DNA from: Lachnospiraceae bacterium
Lineage (GTDB): Bacteria > Bacillota > Clostridia > Lachnospirales > Lachnospiraceae
Assembly: GCA_910575105.1 (NCBI GenBank)
Contig: CAJTDK010000016.1
Span: 1 to 64,000, forward strand
Length of the DNA: 64,000 bases
Direction of reading: 5' to 3'
A program made the translations under genes and the position numbers. Under the pieces are notes generated by a model. The model searched no databases and was not told where the DNA came from. It saw nothing but the letters and a program-made list of their open reading frames with translations. Positions 7,372-15,160 of this stretch are shown here, in pieces. How positions within the stretch are numbered: the stretch's first letter is position 1; each line of letters begins with the position of its first letter.

Positions 7372-8564
7372 GGCAGCAGGCAGCGGCAGCCTTTTGATCA
7401 GAGCTGCTGATGAGGCTCCGGTGGATGCGAGCGGTGATTCCATTGTAACCATATTCGGACAGGAGAAAGATACGGCGACAGCCGGTCTTGCCAGGATGCA
7501 CCTGATCCTGCACCAGAAAGGCACGGGAGAGATCGCTAAGGGCAATACGCTGGTAAATCCGGCATTTACAACAGAATTTGGGCTTGGACAGTATGATTTT
7601 ATCGTTATGAATCCACCGTTTTCTGATAAATCGTGGAGCGACGGCATTAAGCTGAATGATGATGAATATAAGAGATTTGACGGTTATGGTACGCCACCTG
7701 AGAAGAATGGTGACTATGCATGGTTTCTTCATGTGCTGAAATCTCTTAACTCTGAGGGAAAAGCGGGAATTGTTATGCCCCATGGGGTACTGTTCAGAGG
7801 AAATGCGGAAGAGGATATCCGCAAAGCAATCCTTAACAAGCGATATATCAAGGGCATTGTGAGCCTCCCTGCAAACCTGTTCTATGGCACTGGCATTCCT
7901 GCCTGCATCGTGATCATTGACAAAGAAAATGCAGATGAGCGTGAGGGCGTATTTATCATTGATGCCAGCCGTGGCTTCAAAAAGGACGGGAATAAGAACC
8001 GGTTGAGGGAACAGGATATTGAGAAGATCGTGAGGACATTCACGACAGGAGAAGAGATACCGGGCTATTCCAGGCTTGTGAAGTATACGGATATTCTTGA
8101 AAACAATGGCGGAAATCTGAATGTACCGCGCTATATTCAGAAGATTGACGATACGTTGCCACAGAATATTGCGGCGCATTTGAAGGGCGGTATTCCAGGT
8201 ACGGATATCGAATCGCTTAAGCGGCTGTGGGATATTTCTCCGGAACTGAAACAGGAAATCATCACCTGCATTGATACGAAACATGATATTTATAATCTGG
8301 CATTGCCTTCAGGCGAGATTGAGGGCGTTATTGGTGCAGATGCAAAAATAGTTGCTGAAAAGGCAAAGGAGACAGAAACTATCATTTCGACATGGTGGGC
8401 AGCAGTGAAGGATATGTTGCTGGGTATCAATGCAGATACAAATCCAAAAGAACTAATCCGGACTATTGCCATGATGCTCCTGAAGCAGTATGAACAGGCG
8501 CGGTTACTCGATAACTACGATGTATATGACTGTCTTCTGAATTACTGGAATGCCAAGCTACAGG
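7343..8564 (+). pseudogene. hsdM: Type I restriction methyltransferase subunit HsdM, internal fragment
   Basis: From about 7371 the sequence is HsdM: DPAAGSGSLL (SAM motif I), IFGQEKDTATAGLARMHLIL, the catalytic NPPF motif in DFIVMNPPFSDKSW, then KAGIVMPHGVLFRGNAEE and IKGIVSLPANLFYGTGIPACI. HsdM adds N6-methyladenine at sites chosen by HsdS. The N-terminal helical domain is missing, replaced by cfa sequence. The C-terminal end breaks after LLNYWNAKLQD (8564), where an antisense DUF4316 fragment begins; the open frame runs on to 8776 through that unrelated sequence. No hsdS or hsdR is in the window, so no working restriction system is present. Confidence 0.85.
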
Positions 8565-8905
8565 ATAGAGGGCTTCTTTTCCGGCTTTTTCCCCGGCTCC
8601 GCTTTTTTGCCCTGTTCCTTTTCCGCTTTCAGTGCGGCGGCATACTCGGCAAGGGAGATCTGCCCGCCGCTTCTCGCCTTTGCTTCCAGCTCGTCAGCGG
8701 TAGGCGTGGGCGTGTTGTTGATGATACCGTCAAAGCTGTTGTCGTTCTGCTCGATAGTGTCCTCGACGTGTTTTAAGGGGTTCGCCTTTTCCGGCTGCTC
8801 TGCGGCAACCGCAAACGCCTGTGCCCCGTTCCCCATAATGAGATATTTCCCGTCCTCCGTCGTGTGGTGAAGTCCATACCCGGCTTCCCGCATATCCTTA
8901 TTCCT
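8558..8905 (-). pseudogene. DUF4316-type conjugative-element protein, internal fragment
   Basis: On the minus strand the frame reads REAGYGLHHTTEDGKYLIMG, then a Glu/Ala/Lys-rich tail (AEYAAALKAEKEQGKKAEPG) ending KKPSIL and a stop at 8558-8560. This is the C-terminal region of DUF4316 proteins encoded on large Clostridial conjugative elements; relatives read on past KKPSI. The N-terminal part is missing. Both ends are therefore breaks: against HsdM on the right of the minus-strand reading and against a serine recombinase tail near 8900. No start codon with a ribosome site is present. Confidence 0.65.
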
Positions 8906-9068
8906 GAAAGAGCTGGCCAGCCGGGAGGGGCTGGTGGCGGAATTTGACGAGGAGCTCTGGTATGCCACGGTGGATCATGTGGCGGTATATGAGGATAAGC
9001 GCATGGTATTTACTTTCCGGGATCATACGCAGGTGGAGGTTCCGGAGGACAGATGGAAGGCGGCATAG
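8901..9068 (+). pseudogene. Large serine recombinase, C-terminal remnant
   Basis: About 55 codons, LKELASREGLVAEFDEELWY then VDHVAVYEDKRMVFTFRDHT, ending at TAG 9066-9068. This resembles the extreme C-terminus of element-encoded large serine recombinases, where FDE-LW and VFTFRDGTE are common. The catalytic and zinc-ribbon domains are absent and no start is present. It is followed within 20 bases by a terminator, as expected for the end of a recombinase gene at an element boundary. Confidence 0.55.
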
Positions 9069-9082
9069 CGGCGAAAAAAACG

Positions 9083-9124
9083 AAGCCCGCAGGTTCTTGG
9101 GATAGCAGAGCCTGCGGGCTTTTT
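9083..9124. terminator. Bidirectional intrinsic terminator
   Basis: AAGCCCGCAGG pairs perfectly with CCTGCGGGCTT, followed by TTTT on the plus strand and by a T-rich run on the minus strand (A7 at 9074-9080). It separates the recombinase remnant from the convergent XRE gene. Confidence 0.85.
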
Positions 9125-9129
9125 CTGGT

Positions 9130-9438
9130 CTATATGCGTTTTATGAGAAGGAGCAGGGCTTCTTTCTGGCCGTCATTCAGGGTGCTCCATGCGGCGAATA
9201 AGGTGCGCTGTTCCTCGGTCAGTTCGGCGGGGGTATTCCCCTCAGAGAAAAATTGCGATAAAGTAATACCGAATGCCCGGCATACGGCCTCCAGGGTCGG
9301 TATGGTCGGGGCATTGTTCCGTTTAAAGAGGTTGGTGATCGTGGAATGGGAAAGGCTTGCTTCTTTGCCGAGCCGGTAGTTTGTCCAGCCCCGCTCGGCC
9401 ATGAGTTCCTTTATATGCTGTTGGATATCCATTTTCAT
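9130..9438 (-). CDS. XRE family transcriptional regulator
   Basis: A 102-residue protein with an N-terminal helix-turn-helix (WTNYRLGKEASLSHSTITNLFKRN, about residues 17-41), PTLEAVCRAFGITLSQFF and a C-terminal helix ELTEEQRTLFAAWSTLNDGQ. This single-domain XRE type is frequent on Firmicute mobile elements and usually represses a divergent gene. The longer open frame to 9537 has no ribosome site. Starts at 9438 and 9432 both fit CAGGTG; 9438 is given here. The divergent region to 9591 carries two TAGTCATA repeats that could be its operators. Confidence 0.75.
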   Translation of the reverse strand: MKMDIQQHIKELMAERGWTNYRLGKEASLSHSTITNLFKRNNAPTIPTLEAVCRAFGITLSQFFSEGNTPAELTEEQRTLFAAWSTLNDGQKEALLLLIKRI

Positions 9439-9490
9439 CACCTGCCCATCTCCATTTGTATCTATTTTAGTTTCCAAATGGGTGATATAA

Positions 9491-9538
9491 TAGTCATAAT
9501 CAGTAGAGTATATATTGCCTAAAAGGGATATAGTCATA
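9491..9538. repeat. Paired TAGTCATA direct repeats, possible operators
   Basis: TAGTCATA occurs at 9491-9498 and 9531-9538, exactly 40 bases apart, each preceded by an AT-rich GATAT block. They lie in the divergent region between the XRE gene and the small gene at 9591. Spacing near four helical turns places them on one face of the DNA. Confidence 0.4.
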
Positions 9539-9590
9539 GTATGGGCTTTTTATGGATATGCTATCAAGGGAGTTAGGAGGCGTTTTTATC

Positions 9591-9836
9591 ATGGGAGAAC
9601 ATTTATTTGAAAAGCTTGCCCGTGAGCGGGGGATCACGGTGGAGGAGATGCGGGAGATCATCTCAGCGCGGATCAAGCGGGGGATGAATGATCCCGACCC
9701 CAAAAAGCGGGCGCAGTGGGAGGCGATACCCCATGAGGGCGAGGTTCCCACGCCGGAAGAGTGGCTGTATTATGCGGTGAATTATCTGATCGAGCATGGG
9801 GATAGGGATCTGCTGCGGTGGTATCCGAATCTGTGA
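9591..9836 (+). CDS. Small conserved hypothetical protein
   Basis: An 81-residue charged protein, MGEHLFEKLARERGITVEEM then REIISARIKRGMNDPDPKKR and TPEEWLYYAVNYLIEHG. It resembles short proteins of Clostridial elements with a Spo0A C-terminal-like helical layout, but I cannot assign a function. AGGAGG lies ten bases before the ATG at 9591; the upstream in-frame ATG at 9552 lacks such a site. It is divergent from the XRE regulator, which probably controls it. Confidence 0.5.
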   Translation: MGEHLFEKLARERGITVEEMREIISARIKRGMNDPDPKKRAQWEAIPHEGEVPTPEEWLYYAVNYLIEHGDRDLLRWYPNL

Positions 9837-9872
9837 ATGGGCGGCCTTGGAAGGGTGTTCATTTTGGGGGAT

Positions 9873-10124
9873 ATGGGCTTGGAATATGGAAATGAGAAGC
9901 GGATATGTACACCTTTTGATGTGGTACTCGCTTTTTTCATATCCGTTTTGATTGTATTAAAGTTTGTCGGGGAATATGTATTGATGGAGATTGGGAAAAA
10001 ATATGATAAAAGCGCCGCACGGACAGCCCTGCGGTTCCTGATAAATATTTTACCATTCAGGAAATGCCGGTTGTTTCATCGCGTTATTGGAATATGGTCC
10101 ATGGAACAAATGCCGAGCAGGTAA
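9873..10124 (+). CDS. Doubtful ORF with one hydrophobic segment
   Basis: An ATG after GGGGG opens a frame of 83 codons with one hydrophobic stretch (FDVVLAFFISVLIVLKFVGE), which could be a membrane helix. The last 35 or so codons overlap, in another frame, sequence recognised as an FMN reductase tail, so the C-terminus is not native. It may be the start of a membrane protein broken by the same rearrangement. Not recognised. Confidence 0.25.
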   Translation: MGLEYGNEKRICTPFDVVLAFFISVLIVLKFVGEYVLMEIGKKYDKSAARTALRFLINILPFRKCRLFHRVIGIWSMEQMPSR

Positions 10125-10857
10125 GACAGGATGCAGAAGGCCTGCATACGATGCGGGTTCTTGGAAAAAATATGGCATACCTGCTCCGATGCCAGGAGGC
10201 GGCGCAAAAAGCTGGAATTGCAATGCCAGAGCGTGAAGAACCTGTGCTTCTGCTAATGCTTGCCATATGCCTCTCCGGTGTATTTTCCGTGGAATATTTG
10301 CAAAAGACAGACGCCGTCATTTTATGCAGCCGTTATGGGAAAAGGCATTTATATCTGGCGAAGATACTGGTGGGCATAACATTTGGGGCAGTTACAGCAA
10401 TTCTACTTTTTGGAACGGCGGCAGTTTTCAGCATTTTTATCTACGGCGCGGATGGCTTTGGCGTCGCCCTGCAGCTTGCATTTCCATTATCATCGTGGAA
10501 GATCAGCGTCGGGGGATCGGTACTGCTTCTTTTGTTTTTGCTGTTGGTGATCTCCGTATTGTATAGTATCGGGATCATGGTGCTATCGGAGATCATGAAG
10601 AACAGTGCAGCGGTCATAGCTTTTCCGGTCGGGCTGATGATATTGACCATGCTGGTTGATACCCCTTATCAATTCAGGATCCCATCCCAGATCTACGATC
10701 TTCTGCCGACAAATTTACTGATAAGGCGGGAGCTGTGGGATGACAGGCTGGTATCTGTCTGCGGGAGATTTTTCACCAATGTCCAGATCGCCCGGCTGTA
10801 TACATGATTGCAGCTGTACTGCTTATTCTGGCCGGGGAAAGGCTATATCAGAAATGC
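10013..10857 (+). pseudogene. FMN reductase tail fused to ABC-2 permease fragment
   Basis: One frame contains two unrelated pieces. About 10013-10225 reads DKYFTIQEMPVVSSRYWNMV then VRQDAEGLHTMRVLGKNMAY, the C-terminus of flavodoxin-like NADPH-dependent FMN reductases. From PEREEPV the frame continues directly into hydrophobic ABC-2 permease sequence (ICLSGVFSVEYLQKTDAVIL, and about four membrane segments to LYDLLPTNLLIRR-like sequence). The frame stops at 10807; the expected permease end (MIAAVLLILAGERLYQKC) lies in the next frame, ending at 10857, so there is also a frameshift near 10790. Neither protein is complete and no ribosome site precedes the join. Confidence 0.65.
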
Positions 10858-10987
10858 TAGTACATCGCAGCGAAGGATCCTGAAACAGGTAGATATTCCC
10901 GGAAAAACGTGGTACAATATAAACTGCCTGCACAATAGTTATGAGTTACAGGCAAAGTAAAGACTGGAAAAAGGAGGCACATACCTG

Positions 10988-11713
10988 ATGAAGATAGAAA
11001 TTGACACCCATTCCCACACCCTTGTCAGCGGCCACGCCTACAACACCCTCCGGGAGATGGCGCACATGGCGGCAGAGAAGGGGCTTAAGGGGCTGGCGGT
11101 TACGGAACATGCGCCAGAGATGCCGGGGAGCACCGGGTTATATTATTTTCAGAACCTGCGGGTGGTTCCGAGAGAGATGTACGGGATCAGGCTCCTTCTG
11201 GGCGTGGAGCTTAATATCATGGATGAGGAAGGTACTATAGATCTGCCAGATCATGTAGTGGCGGGCCTGGACATTTCGATTGCGAGCATCCATACGCCCT
11301 GTTTTGCCGGGGAGCGGACGAAAGAAGCAGTCACGGGGGCGTATGTGAATGCCATGAAAAATGACTGTGTAGATATCATCGGACATCCGGACGACGGGCG
11401 GTTTCCCACAGATTATGAACAGCTTGTGAAGGCGGCGAAGGAGACGGGCACCTTGCTGGAGGTGAACAATACCTCCTTAAGCCCGAAAGGCTTCAGGCAG
11501 AATACGAAGGGCAATGTTAAGGAGATGCTTGAATACTGCAAGGCATATAAAGCTATGGTAGTGCTTGGGACAGATGCCCACGTGGACGTAGCGGTCGGTG
11601 AATACCAGTACGCCAGAGAGATTCTTGAGGAAACGGATTTCCCCTGGGACCTGGTTGCCAACACCTCCCTGGAGAAGCTTTGCTCCTGTCTGAAACGAAG
11701 CAGAAAGGCATGA
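10988..11713 (+). CDS. PHP domain phosphatase (YcdX-like)
   Basis: A 241-residue PHP-superfamily metal-dependent phosphatase. The metal-binding motifs are in order: DTHSHT at residues 6-11, TEHAPEMPG, GVELNI, SIHTP, GHPDD, then GTDAHV near residue 195. YcdX-type enzymes hydrolyse phosphate esters with a trinuclear zinc site; the substrate is unknown. GGAGG precedes the ATG by about 11 bases. A likely promoter ends in TACAAT at 10914-10919. This is the first clearly intact core-type gene after the damaged left region. Confidence 0.85.
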   Translation: MKIEIDTHSHTLVSGHAYNTLREMAHMAAEKGLKGLAVTEHAPEMPGSTGLYYFQNLRVVPREMYGIRLLLGVELNIMDEEGTIDLPDHVVAGLDISIASIHTPCFAGERTKEAVTGAYVNAMKNDCVDIIGHPDDGRFPTDYEQLVKAAKETGTLLEVNNTSLSPKGFRQNTKGNVKEMLEYCKAYKAMVVLGTDAHVDVAVGEYQYAREILEETDFPWDLVANTSLEKLCSCLKRSRKA

Positions 11714-11755
11714 TCATCAAAAAGATATGGACTTCATGAATTTAGTGTGTTAAAA

Positions 11756-11778
11756 TGTAACAGTAATAAGCCGTTACA
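11756..11778. promoter_or_regulatory. Dyad upstream of the TrpR/YerC-type gene, possible operator
   Basis: TGTAAC and GTTACA form a perfect inverted repeat with 11 bases between the arms, just downstream of a TTAAAAT hexamer that may be the -10 and just before the ribosome site. The position suits autorepression. Confidence 0.35.
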
Positions 11779-11794
11779 AAAGGAGATTTCTGAT

Positions 11795-12082
11795 ATGAGT
11801 AAAAAGATTAGGACCGAAGCAGTAGATTATCTCTTTAGTGCAATACTAAGCTTAAAGGATAAGGAAGAGTGCTACACGTTTTTTGAGGATATCTGTACGA
11901 TCAATGAACTGCTCTCTTTATCGCAGAGGTTCGAAGTGGCAAAGATGCTGAGAGAACATAAGACGTATCTTGAGATTGCAGAAAAGACAGGCGCATCCAC
12001 AGCGACCATCAGCCGCGTCAACCGCTCGCTGAATTACGGGAATGACGGTTACGACATGGTGTTTGAACGGATTAATGAGTAG
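11795..12082 (+). CDS. TrpR/YerC-YecD family DNA-binding protein
   Basis: A 95-residue protein of the Trp-repressor superfamily, YerC/YecD branch. The helix-turn-helix reads LSQRFEVAKMLREHKTYLEI followed by TGASTATISRVNRSL, ending NYGNDGYDMVF. Members without the Trp operon context have no firmly known ligand. AAAAGGAGA precedes the ATG at 11795; the longer frame from 11747 has no site. A dyad overlaps the leader. It converges on the DUF1836 gene with a shared terminator. Confidence 0.85.
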   Translation: MSKKIRTEAVDYLFSAILSLKDKEECYTFFEDICTINELLSLSQRFEVAKMLREHKTYLEIAEKTGASTATISRVNRSLNYGNDGYDMVFERINE

Positions 12083-12113
12083 AAGTACGAAAGTCTATAC
12101 AGTAAAGCAAAAA

Positions 12114-12147
12114 GAGAAATAAGAATCCCTTCTTATTTCTTCTTTTT
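12114..12147. terminator. Bidirectional terminator
   Basis: AGAAATAAGAA pairs perfectly with TTCTTATTTCT around TCCCT, followed by TCTTTTT. It serves the TrpR-like gene and overlaps the 3' end of the minus-strand DUF1836 gene. Confidence 0.75.
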
Positions 12148-12750
12148 ATCTTTATTGTTCTCCTTCGCGTCAAATTCATCGATGAGCTTCTGCATCAGAA
12201 GCTTTTTCACATAGATATCGAAGCTTAAGCTGCAGATAAAGGCAAAAAGCTGCAGGTAATCCTGATCTTCTTCTGGAGCGTCAGCGAAGCACTCGCCGGC
12301 TTCCTTTAAGGATCTGGCGATATCCTTGGTGACAATGCTGATCCGTGACTTCTCAAGCTCGAGCATTTCGCTGTAGACCGAGGTCATATCCATGCCCCTG
12401 TCATTTTTAAAATACTTATCCGTGAGCGGCGTAAGCAGCGTCTCGATATCCTTGATGGATAATATATTTTTGAAATAATAGATAAAAATCATGACCAGTA
12501 CATGCTCTTTGGAGTACTTCTTCTTCACCGGAGGCGGAAGCAGGTTGTTCTTGGCATAGTTATTGATCATGGTCTTGGTCAGCACCTTGTCGTCCTCATA
12601 GCGTTTGCTGGAGCGCAGATGCTCGTCCATGAAGGTAGTCACCTGATCCATATAAAGATCGATGTTGGGGATATCCTCCGGCTTCACATAATTGATCTGT
12701 GAAATATTTGCAAGTATGCTTTTCAGCACATCTTTTGTATCTGTAATCAT
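12133..12750 (-). CDS. DUF1836 domain protein
   Basis: A 205-residue protein matching DUF1836: an N-terminal MerR/BldC-like winged-helix part (LTKTMINNYAKNNLLPPPVK, KYSKEHVLVMIFIYYFKNIL) and a C-terminal helical part ending in a Lys-rich tail. The conserved MINNYxK-LLPPP motif resembles the DNA-binding arm of MerR-like regulators, so a regulatory role is likely but unproven. The start at 12750 has GAGGTG ten bases upstream; the in-frame start at 12771 has none. Confidence 0.8.
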   Translation of the reverse strand: MITDTKDVLKSILANISQINYVKPEDIPNIDLYMDQVTTFMDEHLRSSKRYEDDKVLTKTMINNYAKNNLLPPPVKKKYSKEHVLVMIFIYYFKNILSIKDIETLLTPLTDKYFKNDRGMDMTSVYSEMLELEKSRISIVTKDIARSLKEAGECFADAPEEDQDYLQLFAFICSLSFDIYVKKLLMQKLIDEFDAKENNKDKKKK

Positions 12751-12842
12751 ATAATCATCACCTCGATGCAATCATTATATAGTATGCAAAACTAGATGAC
12801 AACAGTAAAAATAAAGAAAATATTAAATATCAAAAGTAATGG

Positions 12843-12887
12843 TTGACATTTCCAGTCCGGATGATAAAATATAGTTCGTTATTGAAC
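12843..12887 (+). promoter_or_regulatory. Promoter of the marR-ABC operon with a weak dyad
   Basis: TTGACA (12843-12848), a 16-base spacer and TAAAAT (12865-12870). GTTC-GTTATT-GAAC at 12874-12887 overlaps the expected start and could bind the MarR product; the arms are only four bases, so this part is tentative. Confidence 0.65.
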
Positions 12888-12943
12888 AGTTTTGGAATGG
12901 ATTATTCAAAGCTGAACATATTTTCTGGAAAGGAGATGTGAAG

Positions 12944-13429
12944 ATGGGAACGAAAAAAGCGGTCGGGCCGCAGATACATATGCTGGACCATATGATCACG
13001 AAGAACCTCATGTATCGTGTCAAGGCGGCGGGCATCGATGAGCTTACGCTGATGCATGGCTGGATCATACGGTACCTGTATGAGAACCGGGAACGGGATA
13101 TCTTCCAGAAGGATATCGAAAAGACATTTTCCATCGGAAGGTCAACGGTGACAAATATTATTCAAATCCTTGAGAAAAAGGGCTATGTGCGGAGAGAATT
13201 CGTGGAGCACGATGCCAGGCTTAAGAAAGTGATGCTGACCGAAAAGGGAGCAAAGAGCCATGAAGGCATAGAGACGCTGGTCACGAAGCTTGACGCGGTG
13301 CTTGAGGAGGGGATCAGCCAGGAAGAACTTGCGCTCTTTTTCCAGGTGACAGAAAAGATCAGGGAAAATGTGATAAAACAGAAGCTTGAATGCCAGAAAG
13401 GAGGGATAGCGTGCTTAGAACATTGTTAA
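12944..13429 (+). CDS. MarR family transcriptional regulator
   Basis: A 161-residue winged-helix regulator. The recognition region is DIFQKDIEKTFSIGRSTVTN followed by IIQILEKKGYVRREFVEHDA, where the DARLKKVMLTEKG segment is the wing typical of MarR. MarR proteins usually repress adjacent transporter genes and release DNA when a small molecule binds. AGGAG sits eight bases before the ATG at 12944. Its 3' end overlaps the start of the first ABC gene by 19 bases, so regulator and exporter form one coupled operon, probably autoregulated. Confidence 0.9.
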   Translation: MGTKKAVGPQIHMLDHMITKNLMYRVKAAGIDELTLMHGWIIRYLYENRERDIFQKDIEKTFSIGRSTVTNIIQILEKKGYVRREFVEHDARLKKVMLTEKGAKSHEGIETLVTKLDAVLEEGISQEELALFFQVTEKIRENVIKQKLECQKGGIACLEHC

Positions 13430-15159
13430 AGGAAGTCAAGGAGTATAAGCGGGCGTCTATCGCAACGCCCATCTATATGATTTTTGAGGTGGCCATGGAG
13501 ATGGTGATTCCGTTCCTCATGGCGTCCATCATCGATGACGGCGTGAACGCGGGAGACATGGCGCACATCTATAAAGTGGGAGCGGTCATGATCGTGGCAG
13601 CGTTTCTCGGACTATTCGCAGGGCTTATGGGCGGGCGGTACGGCGCGAAGGCGTCCGCCGGTTTTGCGAAGAACTTAAGGGAGGCGATGTTTGACAAGAT
13701 CCAGACCTATTCCTTTGCAAATATTGATAAATTCAGCACAGCGGGGCTGGTGACCCGTCTGACTACTGATGTGAACAACATCCAGATGGCTTACCAGATG
13801 ACGCTCAGGATGTTCATGCGGGCGCCGGCGAGCCTTCTGTGCGCTATGGCGATCGCATTTACCATCAACGCAAGGCTTGCCAGTATCTACCTGGTCGCTG
13901 TCTGTATCCTGGGAGTGTTGCTCTTTTTCATCATCCGCCATGCCACCCGGTATTTCATGATGGCATTTCCGAAGTACGATGAGCTTAACGCCTCCGTCCA
14001 GGAAAATGTATCCGCTATCCGGGTAGTGAAGGCCTATGTGCGGGAGGGGCACGAGACGGATAAGTTCAAGAAGGCGAGCCAGAATATCTACGAGATCTTT
14101 GTGAAGGCGGAGAAGAATGTCATCGTGAATGCACCGCTGATGCAGACCACGGTGTACACCTGTATCCTGCTGATCAGCTGGCTGGGAGCGAAGATGATCG
14201 TATCCGCAGAGCTTACGACGGGCCAGATGATGAGCCTTCTTGCCTACTGCATGAATATTCTGATGAGCCTCATGATGCTGTCCATGGTATTTGTTATGAT
14301 CTCTATGAGTACGGCCAGCATCAGGCGTATCGCAGAGGTGCTTGACGAGACCAGCACCCTCAAGAACCCAGAGAACCCGGTGACGGAGGTCGCAGACGGC
14401 AGCGTTGAGTTTGAACATGTAGATTTCGCTTACCATAAGGACAGCGCAGAGCCGGTGCTAAAAGATATTAATCTTAAGGTGAAGTCCGGCGAGACGATCG
14501 GGGTCATCGGAGGGACAGGAAGCGCCAAGACCAGTCTCGTCAACCTGATCAGCCGCCTGTACGATGTGACAGAGGGAGAAGTGAAAGTAGGCGGGCTGAA
14601 TGTGAAGGCTTACGATATGGAGGCATTGAGAAACCAGGTGTCGGTCGTGCTGCAGAACAATGTGCTGTTTTCCGGTACGATCCTGGAAAACCTCCGGTGG
14701 GGCGATAAGGAAGCTACCGACGAGGAGTGCGTGGAGGCCTGCCGCCTCGCCTGCGCCGACGAATTTATCCGGAAATTCCCGGAGGGCTACAACACGCACA
14801 TCGAGCAGGGCGGAAGCAATGTATCCGGCGGACAGAAGCAGCGGCTCTGTATCGCAAGGGCGCTTCTTAAGAAGCCGAAGGTTTTGATCTTAGACGACAG
14901 CACCAGTGCGGTGGATACGGCGACGGACGCCAGGATCCGCCGGGCATTCCGGGAGGAGATCCCGGACACGACAAAATTTATCATCGCCCAGAGGATTTCA
15001 AGCGTACAGGATGCGGACCGCATCATCGTCATGGAGGAAGGGCGCGTCAACGGGTTCGGCACCCACAAAGAGCTTCTGGAAAATAATGAGATCTACCGCG
15101 AGGTCTATGAGTCCCAGACCCAGGGCGGCGGTGATTTTGATGAGAAGGTAGGTGAGTAG
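13411..15159 (+). CDS. ABC exporter subunit with degenerate ATPase site
   Basis: A 582-residue half-transporter: six membrane helices followed by an ABC domain. Walker A is GGTGSAKTS (Ala for the usual Gly), the signature is VSGGQ, Walker B is LILDDSTS (Asp where the catalytic Glu should be), and the H-loop is IIAQRIS (Gln for His). This is the pattern of the non-catalytic site in heterodimeric exporters of the TM287/288 or BmrCD type. The GTG at 13411 is preferred because GGAGG precedes it; the frame could begin at 13390. The partner gene starts one base after its stop. Confidence 0.9.
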   Translation: MLRTLLKEVKEYKRASIATPIYMIFEVAMEMVIPFLMASIIDDGVNAGDMAHIYKVGAVMIVAAFLGLFAGLMGGRYGAKASAGFAKNLREAMFDKIQTYSFANIDKFSTAGLVTRLTTDVNNIQMAYQMTLRMFMRAPASLLCAMAIAFTINARLASIYLVAVCILGVLLFFIIRHATRYFMMAFPKYDELNASVQENVSAIRVVKAYVREGHETDKFKKASQNIYEIFVKAEKNVIVNAPLMQTTVYTCILLISWLGAKMIVSAELTTGQMMSLLAYCMNILMSLMMLSMVFVMISMSTASIRRIAEVLDETSTLKNPENPVTEVADGSVEFEHVDFAYHKDSAEPVLKDINLKVKSGETIGVIGGTGSAKTSLVNLISRLYDVTEGEVKVGGLNVKAYDMEALRNQVSVVLQNNVLFSGTILENLRWGDKEATDEECVEACRLACADEFIRKFPEGYNTHIEQGGSNVSGGQKQRLCIARALLKKPKVLILDDSTSAVDTATDARIRRAFREEIPDTTKFIIAQRISSVQDADRIIVMEEGRVNGFGTHKELLENNEIYREVYESQTQGGGDFDEKVGE

Positions 15160-15160
15160 G

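Noticed and set aside
7328-8284. 318-codon minus-strand frame over the HsdM fragment
   Set aside because: The plus strand carries clear HsdM motifs; the antisense product resembles nothing.
7343-8564. Functional type I restriction-modification system
   Set aside because: HsdM lacks its N-terminal domain and C-terminal end, and neither hsdS nor hsdR is present.
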